This document shows positions 58,499 to 64,000 of a DNA stretch of 64,000 nt, piece after piece. The stretch is from NCBI RefSeq assembly GCF_018860915.1, contig NZ_JAHKQD010000028.1:29652-93651 (forward strand). Reading direction: 5' to 3'. The notes under the pieces are model-generated. The model ran no database searches. It was not told the DNA's origin and was given only the letters and a program-made list of their open reading frames with translations. Both the position numbers and the translations under genes were made by a program. Within the stretch, counting starts at the first letter, position 1. The number at the start of each line of letters is the position of its first letter. Source of the DNA: Colwellia sp. C2M11 (GTDB lineage Bacteria > Pseudomonadota > Gammaproteobacteria > Enterobacterales > Alteromonadaceae).

Positions 58499-58675
58499 TT
58501 ATTAGATCACTGGCTTTCAAGTGGATCCTAATCGTATTTAGGTGTTGGAAAACGAGCACGCCGTACAATGAATCGAAATTCTTAGAAGCCCTAAAACTAA
58601 GAGGCCCACCGCTTTTAAAGTTTGCAATAAATTGCCGATTTTACTAGCGGTCCACCTCAGGGCGTGTTGTTATAT

Positions 58676-59017
58676 TTATTGTGCCGTTACACTAACTTTA
58701 GTTGGTGAAGACTTAGCTAAATCTAAGACACCGTAGTAATTTAATCCGTCAATTTTTTTGCCAATAATGAAATAGTTTATTTCATTAGTCATTGTAGGAT
58801 CACCAATTACGTCATTAACACTTTTTACATCTGAAAATTGAATAGCCATTAGAGCCATCATAAATTCTATTTGTTGCGTAGGCTTTAAACGTTTTGAGAC
58901 TTTAGAAATGCCATATTGGGTTGATTCAATTGTTGAACCGTCAAATACAAAATCCTTTTTTGTGCTAGCGCAAGCGCTAAGAATCAAAATTATGACAACT
59001 ATCAGTAAATTTTTCAT
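58676..59017 (-). CDS. Cassette gene 2: small hypothetical lipoprotein
   Basis: The protein has 113 residues with a clear lipoprotein signal (lipobox LSACAS, Cys16). Family not recognised with certainty; the FDGSTIESTQYGISKVSKRLKPTQQIEF segment has the pattern of small gammaproteobacterial lipoproteins with a DGS...S...K motif. The cassette is bounded by GTTATAT (58669) and ATATAAC (59033), exact reverse complements. The stop codon is directly after the GTTATAT core. Short exported lipoproteins are common cassette cargo. Function unknown. Confidence 0.75.
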   Translation of the reverse strand: MKNLLIVVIILILSACASTKKDFVFDGSTIESTQYGISKVSKRLKPTQQIEFMMALMAIQFSDVKSVNDVIGDPTMTNEINYFIIGKKIDGLNYYGVLDLAKSSPTKVSVTAQ

Positions 59018-59032
59018 CGAATATCCTTATAA

Positions 59033-59276
59033 ATATAACGAGATTGTAGAATTACTCGTTTTTTATTAATTACCCCGTAAAATAGAGGTAGTAAATGCAT
59101 TACCTATACCGCATTAACACTCTACAGCGTGATACAGGGGCTAAAAAAATCGTCGTTTTGACTGAATTAGTTATTCTACAGCCTCAATGCCCATTTAAGG
59201 GGCTGGTAATAGTTTGCTAAAATGTGTAGCGAAGCGAAACTGAGCAAACTGTTAGCAGTCCCGCTTGAAGTTCTTA
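59033..59276 (-). other. attC site C carrying a MITE insertion
   Basis: Left core ATATAAC (59033-59039). A 146-bp element is inserted directly after it. The rest (59189-59276) folds into a long stem (GGGGCTG/CAGTCCC and AGTTTGCT/AGCAAACT around GCGAAGCGAA), and a core-like GTTCTTA (59270) ends at the next stop codon. Confidence 0.6.
59040..59185 (+). mobile_element. attC-associated MITE, full copy 1 (146 bp)
   Basis: The ends are inverted repeats: GAGATTGTAGAATTACT at the left and, on the opposite strand, GAGGCTGTAGAATAACT at the right. It is flanked by AAC (59037-59039) and AAT (59186-59188). No coding capacity. Confidence 0.7.
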
Positions 59277-59774
59277 TTATATTGTATTGTATTCAGGGTT
59301 AACAACATTGCCATAAACTTTATTTTGAATTGGTCGTTTAACTAAGTAAATAGCTCCGTTATTCTTCATTTCTTTAATTTTACTAAAGGAAATATAATCC
59401 GGTATTAAGGTAAAGTAATCACTGTTATGTAGTTCACCATACTCGATGCTATTTACTACAGCATATTGCCATTGATAGAAAACACTCCCATAAACTATAG
59501 CTACGTTATCATCAGAAACACGTATAACCTTAGCTAATTTATATTTGCTCTTTCGTTCTAATTTATCATTGATAAGCTGCATATCTAGAAAATAAATATC
59601 ATTAACTTGGGGATTTAAAATAAAAATCGAAGCTTCTGCTTGCTCGGTTTTATGCTGCTCATATCTTTCGTATCCAAAATATATAATCACAAGCAAGAAA
59701 ATCAATAGTACGAGTTTAATTAAGGGAGTTGATAACTCTGGTTTGAGTTGTTTTGTCTCTAAGGTATGCAGCAC
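59277..59774 (-). CDS. Cassette gene 3: hypothetical single-pass membrane protein
   Basis: 165 residues from GTG 59774 (AGGGA about ten bases upstream). One membrane helix (about residues 18-37, KLVLLIFLLVIIYFGYE) and a mostly polar C-terminal domain facing the periplasm. Not recognised. The stop codon is seven bases from GTTCTTA. The expected complementary core at its 5' side was not found (only AATTAAT near 59779), so its 5' boundary is eroded or unusual. Confidence 0.65.
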   Translation of the reverse strand: MLHTLETKQLKPELSTPLIKLVLLIFLLVIIYFGYERYEQHKTEQAEASIFILNPQVNDIYFLDMQLINDKLERKSKYKLAKVIRVSDDNVAIVYGSVFYQWQYAVVNSIEYGELHNSDYFTLIPDYISFSKIKEMKNNGAIYLVKRPIQNKVYGNVVNPEYNTI

Positions 59775-59953
59775 TTTAATTAATCCCTTTAAAGTTAGTT
59801 GAAAGTTCAGTGATAAAGCCTTGCCAAGGGGAAAATGCGAACGTTTATGGGAAAAGCCCTGTAAGTATTTGTCCCAGCTTCGCCTTTTGCGGCGAACTTA
59901 GGCAACTTGTTAATTTTAATTCATTCCTTTAACACCATAGTTATTTGTTAGTA
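59775..59953 (-). other. attC-like site D (degenerate)
   Basis: The right core GTTAGTA (59947-59953) overlaps the next stop codon. A second core-like GTTAATT lies about 45 bp to its left. The left core is not convincing. Several hairpin elements (TTCGCC/GGCGAA, GCCTTGCC and GGCAAC) are present. Confidence 0.4.
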
Positions 59954-60427
59954 GTCATCTCTATTTTTGTATATGACTGATACTGGTTTATTATTACGCA
60001 CAAACTCCACCATCGCATATTCAAGTGATTGGAAGGCTTCAATTGTAGGATCACACAGAGCCGGATCAGTAGATGTAACTTTTGAAACTGTAATTAATGT
60101 AGTTTCAGAGTTTTCTGTAACACTTGTAACCTCAAGCGCTGAACAAGCAGAAATGCGGCTTAATATTGTTACAACTTCATTATTACCCCAATCAGGCTCG
60201 GGATAATCACCTGAAATACTAGGTATTCTATTTAATAATTCATTAAATTGAACTTCATTTAGAGCAACTATTAATTGACCACCATGAGTATCACTTTGTG
60301 AACCTTGGGAAGTTATTTTAAAATCTACTTTATTAAAATCATTTTCCGTGGCGCTGCTTTCAGATAAGCAACCAGATAAATAAATAATAGATGTGCTTAA
60401 TATAACAGATGAAATTATACGCTTCAT
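59948..60427 (-). CDS. Cassette gene 4: lipoprotein, possibly PrcB-domain-like
   Basis: The protein has 159 residues with lipobox LSGCLS (Cys20). The domain after residue 30 (ITSQGSQSDTHGGQLIVALNEVQFNELLNRIP, then NNEVVTILSRISACSALEVTSV) has the layout of PrcB-type protease-complex-associated proteins, and there is a probable disulfide (Cys95/Cys119). The identification is weak. The cassette is bounded by GTTAGTA (59947) and TACTAAC (60447), exact reverse complements, and the stop TAA lies inside the core. Confidence 0.7.
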   Translation of the reverse strand: MKRIISSVILSTSIIYLSGCLSESSATENDFNKVDFKITSQGSQSDTHGGQLIVALNEVQFNELLNRIPSISGDYPEPDWGNNEVVTILSRISACSALEVTSVTENSETTLITVSKVTSTDPALCDPTIEAFQSLEYAMVEFVRNNKPVSVIYKNRDDY

Positions 60428-60446
60428 GCGAAACAGTCCTTATGAC

Positions 60447-60453
60447 TACTAAC
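60447..60453 (-). other. attC core TACTAAC, left end of a gene-less stretch
   Basis: This is the 5' boundary core of cassette 4. From here to attC E (62027), no minus-strand gene is seen; the interval contains only the opposite-strand transposase unit. Confidence 0.55.
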
Positions 60454-60657
60454 AGTTTATTATGAGAAAAATTCCTTCTTTCTACAAGATGGCATCAATC
60501 GTCCATAATTTATAATATATTTACACTACTCGATTATTATCAGTAGATCAATCAGTTAAAAATATCGCCTCACCTGGTCGATGTGTGCAAAATTAGCTAG
60601 GACAATCACTCAAACTTGAACAAACCGATATTTTAACTAAAATTTATTAGAATTTTA

Positions 60658-61915
60658 TTAGGCCACCCATAATAACGTGGATGAAATTCAATCCATAAAC
60701 TAAGCTTAATTTACCTTGATTAAGTTTGGTGATTATTATGCCTAAGCCACGCTCACAACAAATTAGTTTATCCGATACCCCGTATTACCATATTTGCAGC
60801 CGCACGGTACGAAAGGCTTTTTTATGTGGGGTAGATAAAGAAACCGGTGTTAGTTACGAGCATAGGCGAACATGGATTGAGAAACGCATATTTCAATTAG
60901 CAAAAGTTTTTGCCATCGACATTTGCGCACATGCCGTGATGCATAATCATTTACATCTCGTATTACATGTAGATAGTGAACAAGCTAAAAGCTGGACAAC
61001 AGCAGAAGTACTACAACGCTGGCATCAGTTATTTAAAGGCACTTTACTAACTCAACAATATCAAATGAAACAACCGCTTGATAAATATCAACTGGCTATG
61101 GTTAAAAGCACAGCAGATATATATAGAAACCGCCTTATCGATATTAGTTGGTTTATGCGCTCGCTTAATGAGCCCATTGCTCGAAAAGCAAATCAAGAAG
61201 ATAAATGTACAGGTCATTTCTGGGAAGGGCGTTTTAAATCGCAAGCACTCTTAGATGAAGGTGCAATATTGTCGTGCATGGCGTATGTTGATTTAAATCC
61301 TGTTCGCGCTGGTATTGCACCAACACCAGAGCAATCGAATTTCACCAGTATTCAACTACGCATAAAAGCGGCGATAAAAGGTCAACAGCCAACCGCGTTA
61401 TTATCATTTTCAGGTAATGAGCACGAAGACCAAACAACCGGCATTCGTTTTAGTTTACAAGATTACTTAACCCTTGTTGATGAAACAGGACGTATTTTGC
61501 GTGATGATAAACGTGGTGCCATTAACAGCAAAACCGCAAGCATTTTAACAAGACTGCATATCAGTAATGAAAGCTGGTTAAAACTAACCACTAATTTTGA
61601 AGGTATCTTTACAGGTGCAGTAGGTACCGTTGAGCACTTATGTGAATTTAGCGAACATGTTGGTTTGCAACGTACACATGGCATAGGCAATGCACGAGCC
61701 TGTTTGAATAGCGCATAAACCACACACGAAAAACGTTAGTTATTTATGTTATATCAAAATAACGGTTTTAACTCGGCTTAAATTCAACCATTTAAGCAAC
61801 ATTCATAATATCTCAGCAGATAATCTTAATATCCTCGACTGAATAGATATTTAAGCAACCGAAAAAAGCTAAAGAGACTGTCTATTATTGCTTGCTGTTA
61901 TTATGGATGGCCTAA
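60658..61915 (+). mobile_element. REP-associated tyrosine transposase unit with inverted ends
   Basis: The left end TTAGGCCACCCATAATAACG (60658 onwards) reappears inverted at 61897-61915 (GTTATTATGGATGGCCTAA, one mismatch). Between them is one Y1-transposase gene. The unit lies inside the cassette array on the strand opposite to the cassettes. Confidence 0.75.
60738..61718 (+). CDS. REP-associated tyrosine transposase (Y1/HUH family, IS200-like)
   Basis: 326 residues from ATG 60738; earlier TTG and GTG codons at 60726-60729 are unlikely. The HUH metal site is HNHLHLVL, the N-terminal MPKPRSQQISLSDTPYYHI segment and FWEGRFKSQALLDE with CMAYVDLNPVRAGI are hallmarks of RAYT (TnpA-REP) proteins. 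These enzymes nick single-stranded DNA at REP hairpins. Their substrates, REP-like sequences, flank the gene, and a solo copy occurs 2.2 kb to the left. The C-terminal ~80 residues after the domain are extra compared with the shortest RAYTs. Confidence 0.9.
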   Translation: MPKPRSQQISLSDTPYYHICSRTVRKAFLCGVDKETGVSYEHRRTWIEKRIFQLAKVFAIDICAHAVMHNHLHLVLHVDSEQAKSWTTAEVLQRWHQLFKGTLLTQQYQMKQPLDKYQLAMVKSTADIYRNRLIDISWFMRSLNEPIARKANQEDKCTGHFWEGRFKSQALLDEGAILSCMAYVDLNPVRAGIAPTPEQSNFTSIQLRIKAAIKGQQPTALLSFSGNEHEDQTTGIRFSLQDYLTLVDETGRILRDDKRGAINSKTASILTRLHISNESWLKLTTNFEGIFTGAVGTVEHLCEFSEHVGLQRTHGIGNARACLNSA

Positions 61916-62026
61916 TTATGTGTTCTCTTTATCGACTCAGTCTTCTACGTCTTGCATTTAGGTTATTGCTTGCAAGTACTTCAGATAATATCACGCTATT
62001 TACATAATAAAGCAGGCTCCGGGCTT

Positions 62027-62081
62027 GTCCAACACCCGAATAAGGTGTCGGCTTCGCGACACCTATTCTTATTTGTTAGGC
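62027..62081 (-). other. attC site E
   Basis: The site is 55 bp: GTCCAAC to GTTAGGC, both matching RYYYAAC/GTTRRRY. On the minus strand it reads GCCTAAC, then a GAATAGGTGTCG/CGACACCTTATTC hairpin, then GTTGGAC. The stop codon of the next cassette gene is inside the core. The ~40 bp to the left also resemble the flank of attC A. Confidence 0.85.
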
Positions 62082-62762
62082 ATGATTTTTATCAGGTTGG
62101 ATGTCTATTCCTTTGATTAATAACCAAAGGCCAAACGTTATTTCAAAAACAGCTCCCGGCATCATGAAGTAACTCAATATTTGAGGTGGATTAAGTAGAA
62201 CAATATTTGAAAAACCATACACCACCATCGAAATATAAGTGAATGCCCCCCAAAGAACCAACCACTTAGGTACGTAATTGGAGACGTAGAACAAATACAT
62301 GAAAATCGTGGCACCAATACCCATAATAATTAAAAGAACATCCCACATCGAGCCACTTATTTTCACAAATATGCTAGCTAATGTATGCAACTGCTCATCT
62401 TGAAATACAGTTGAAAATTCTGGATTCTTTAAAACTGCTATCACTGCTAATGTAATGATTGTTGCGACAAAGCCGAGAAGCCCTTCTCCAAACCTGAAAA
62501 GTAGTGCCACGAGAGCAAAATTTTTGTTTATCGTTTTAGTAACTAAGTACTGTGCCCATGAAGCCCAAATAACAGCTATAAACATAATAATATCTATAGT
62601 TTGAGCAAGTCTGAACTTTATCTCAACCTCATCAAAGGCCTCAAAGTTGTATATACCTTGCTTAAATAGTAGTGAATTAAACATCCCTAAAATTATATAA
62701 ATCAAGTACGCAGCACCTAAATGCTTAACATACAACTTAAATGATGAACCGTTATTCCCCAT
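62076..62762 (-). CDS. Cassette gene 5: DUF4386 family membrane protein
   Basis: The protein has 228 residues with about six membrane helices. It matches DUF4386 (LGAAYLIYIILGM, RFGEGLLGF, LLIMGIGATIFMYLFYVSNYVPKWLVLWG, PGAVFEITFGLWLLIKGI). Function unknown; such proteins are common in bacterial accessory DNA. The cassette is bounded by GTTAGGC (62075) and GCCTAAC (62797), exact reverse complements, and TAA overlaps the attC core. Minus-strand start ATG 62762 has AGGATAAT a few bases upstream. Confidence 0.82.
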   Translation of the reverse strand: MGNNGSSFKLYVKHLGAAYLIYIILGMFNSLLFKQGIYNFEAFDEVEIKFRLAQTIDIIMFIAVIWASWAQYLVTKTINKNFALVALLFRFGEGLLGFVATIITLAVIAVLKNPEFSTVFQDEQLHTLASIFVKISGSMWDVLLIIMGIGATIFMYLFYVSNYVPKWLVLWGAFTYISMVVYGFSNIVLLNPPQILSYFMMPGAVFEITFGLWLLIKGIDIQPDKNHA

Positions 62763-62796
62763 TGATAATTATCCTGTGATTGCTGAGTGTTTAAAT

Positions 62797-62853
62797 GCCT
62801 AACGCTTGCAGCAGCGGAGAGCGAAGCGAATCCGCTGACTGCATTTGTTAGTG
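62797..62853 (-). other. attC site F
   Basis: The site is 57 bp: GCCTAAC to GTTAGTG with stem GCAGCAGCGGA/TCCGCTGACTGC around GAGCGAAGCGAA. The stop of the upstream cassette gene overlaps GTTAGTG. Confidence 0.85.
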
Positions 62854-63654
62854 TTTAATTCTCCCCAACAAGTCGATGACTTCCTGAACGACCATATCTG
62901 GCTCATCTTTCTGTGGGAAATGGTAACTCTTGTTTGTTAATACAGCCTTTCCTTGTGGAAATGCGTTTGCCCATTCAGAGTGTAATTCTCCCCACATTTC
63001 CCGGGCTTCATCTGTGAAAAAGAGTAATGGAGGATTTTCATATTTTTTTATTGATGCAATGACTGTTACAGGAATATCCTGTATCTCTGGATAACCGGGC
63101 AGTGGTCGTTTAGCCCAGAAATCTAGGTATTGGTTAGACATTCCGTTTTTCATATCGTCCAGTTTCACTTGAGCAATTTCTTTTTCTGCTTTAGTAAGAT
63201 CAATTCTTCTCATAATATCAACATCATGTTCTGAAGCTGGCTCAACTAGCATTAACCCGGAAACCCATTCAGGATAGGTAGCAGCAAAGCGTCTAGCGAT
63301 GTAAGCGCCATATGAATGGGCCACATAAACTACTGGTTTTTTAATGTGAAGAGCTTCAAGAACTAAACGAGCCTCTTCAGCATACTCCTCAGAGCTATAA
63401 TTCTTCACAACGAGCTCTGAGCCACCATTACCAATTCTTGAGTAACGAATAACTTTAGCGTCTTGAGCTAGGTTATCGAAAATAGGATCCCAATCAGACA
63501 ACCCAGCAGAGCCACCAGCTTCTAAGAAAACAACATGCTTTCCATTACCTTTAATTTCATATTCAACATCAAAGCCTTTTACTTTAACGAAACTAATTTC
63601 AGCCGAAGCACTAAAAGCAATTATAGAGATTAAAAACAACAATCCGAATTTCAC
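62848..63654 (-). CDS. Cassette gene 6: exported alpha/beta hydrolase
   Basis: 268 residues from GTG 63654 (AAGGA upstream). The signal peptide ends near SASA. It is an alpha/beta hydrolase with the oxyanion VVFLEAGGSAG segment, the nucleophile elbow AHSYGAY (Ser about 115) and the late His in NKSYHFPQKDEP. Periplasmic esterase or similar; substrate unknown. The cassette is bounded by GTTAGTG (62847) and CACTAAC (63669). These cores are exact reverse complements of each other, although they differ from the RYYYAAC consensus at two bases. Confidence 0.85.
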   Translation of the reverse strand: MKFGLLFLISIIAFSASAEISFVKVKGFDVEYEIKGNGKHVVFLEAGGSAGLSDWDPIFDNLAQDAKVIRYSRIGNGGSELVVKNYSSEEYAEEARLVLEALHIKKPVVYVAHSYGAYIARRFAATYPEWVSGLMLVEPASEHDVDIMRRIDLTKAEKEIAQVKLDDMKNGMSNQYLDFWAKRPLPGYPEIQDIPVTVIASIKKYENPPLLFFTDEAREMWGELHSEWANAFPQGKAVLTNKSYHFPQKDEPDMVVQEVIDLLGRIKH

Positions 63655-63668
63655 GTATTTTCCTTAAA

Positions 63669-63884
63669 CACTAACGAGTTTGTAGAATAACTCGTTTATT
63701 ATAAATTTCCCCATAAAATAGGGGTACTAAATACATTACCTGTATCGCGTTAACACTCTACAGCCTGCTACAGGAGCTAAAAAAACTCGTCGTTTTGACT
63801 GAGTTAGTTATTCTACAGCCTCAACGCCTTGCTCACCGGAAAATTAGGAGCGCAGCGAGTAATTTTTCCGAGTGTAGCAACTTG
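63669..63884 (-). other. attC site G with a MITE insertion, cut on the right by a group II intron
   Basis: The left core is CACTAAC (63669-63675). A MITE occupies 63676-63822. The rest is a long hairpin (TTGCT-CAC-CGGAAAATTA with TAATTTTTCCG-AG-TGTAGCAA) that runs up to ACTTG at 63884, where the putative intron starts. The expected right core GTTRRRY is not in the window. Confidence 0.6.
63676..63822 (+). mobile_element. attC-associated MITE, full copy 2 (147 bp)
   Basis: Terminal repeats: GAGTTTGTAGAATAACT (left) and, on the other strand, GAGGCTGTAGAATAACT (right). It is flanked on both sides by AAC (63673-63675 and 63823-63825), which looks like a 3-bp target duplication. It aligns with copy 1 over its whole length. 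Confidence 0.75.
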
Positions 63885-64000
63885 GTACGCCCAGCATGGG
63901 CATGAACTAATGAGGTGAAAGTCCTCTGTAGGAAGATCACCGTTTAATGAGTTTTATTAAACGCTAACTACTAGCGAATGGCAAGGGCTTTTCTGTGAAG
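63885..64000 (+). mobile_element. 5' end of a probable group II intron, truncated by window end
   Basis: From about 63885 the sequence reads GTACGCCCAGCATGGGCATG and then has GAGGTGAAAGTCCTC (63912-63926) and a GAAGATCACCG element. This is the pattern of the start of domain I in bacterial group II introns. It is on the plus strand, opposite to the cassette genes, and sits in an attC. The maturase gene would lie outside the window. The exact splice position is uncertain by a few bases. Confidence 0.65.

Larger units (their letters stand above)
58440..58675 (-). other. attC site B, interrupted by a MITE fragment and a REP
   Basis: The outer cores are ACATAAC (58440-58446) and GTTATAT (58669-58675). 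The 236-bp interval is too long for a normal attC. It contains a broken copy of the 147-bp element from 58447, a REP at 58477-58498 and a GC-richer hairpin zone (ACCGCT/AGCGGT, GGCGTG side). Confidence 0.55.

Noticed and set aside
59033..59276. Repeat-containing spacers considered as small RNA genes
   Set aside because: Inverted ends and the target-like AAC flanks fit an insertion better; no promoter seen.
57701..63884. Array considered as a CRISPR or prophage region
   Set aside because: Spacers are whole genes, repeats are degenerate hairpins, and no cas or phage structural genes are seen.
1..64000. tRNA and rRNA genes
   Set aside because: No T-loop/acceptor pattern or rRNA-like segment was seen on either strand; a covariance search would be decisive.

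Overview
This window is a chromosomal segment of an AT-rich marine gammaproteobacterium. The gene set (rhombosortase, TonB-dependent receptors of the Xanthomonas/Caulobacter type, fucose catabolism, SlyD, PpsR/PpsA, abundant extracellular enzymes) fits Alteromonadales, most likely Colwelliaceae. That placement is inferred from gene content and base composition; no rRNA is present. I saw no tRNA, rRNA or CRISPR array.

Layout. 1-6.6 kb: an S9 peptidase cut by the window start, a rhombosortase, a DTW-domain tRNA-modifying enzyme, a TonB receptor and a low-molecular-weight phosphatase. 6.6-21.9 kb: an L-fucose (probably fucoidan or fucosylated glycan) utilisation locus made of two divergent arms. 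The minus arm encodes non-phosphorylating fucose catabolism: aldo/keto reductase, lactonase, a split UxaA-type dehydratase, an SDR dehydrogenase and a fumarylacetoacetase-family hydrolase. The plus arm encodes a TonB receptor, a GH141-like beta-helix lipoprotein with a PDZ domain, a sulfatase, FucP, a RhaM-type mutarotase and an IclR regulator. A near-identical 15-bp motif lies in the divergent intergenic region and upstream of the IclR gene, and is a candidate operator. 22-28.4 kb: accessory genes, including a metallo-beta-lactamase/DUF1566/EF-hand fusion, small membrane proteins, a YceK-like lipoprotein, a GDSL esterase, a VOC pseudogene and MsrA. 29-34.4 kb: a CoA-transferase, a chemoreceptor and small enzymes. 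34.7-57.3 kb: mostly ordinary chromosomal genes (SDR with a double palindromic operator, HflX, a collagen-like choice-of-anchor lipoprotein, DAHP synthase, PpsR/PpsA, transglutaminase, AraC regulator, PAS-GGDEF-EAL protein, YbaK, SbcDC, EamA transporter, SlyD, amidohydrolase, DUF2750).

57.7-64 kb: the most unusual part. It is an integron-type gene-cassette array on the minus strand. Small unrelated genes each end at or within 12 bases of a GTT core. They are separated by attC-like hairpin sites, and in four of the six cassettes the two terminal 7-mers are exact reverse complements. No integrase is in the window; it would be expected to the right. The attC sites have been invaded repeatedly: two full copies and one broken copy of a ~147-bp inverted-repeat (MITE-like) element lie directly after the attC core AAC, a REP-associated tyrosine transposase unit with ~20-bp inverted ends lies in a gene-less stretch, and what looks like the 5' end of a group II intron starts in the last attC, on the strand opposite to the cassette genes.
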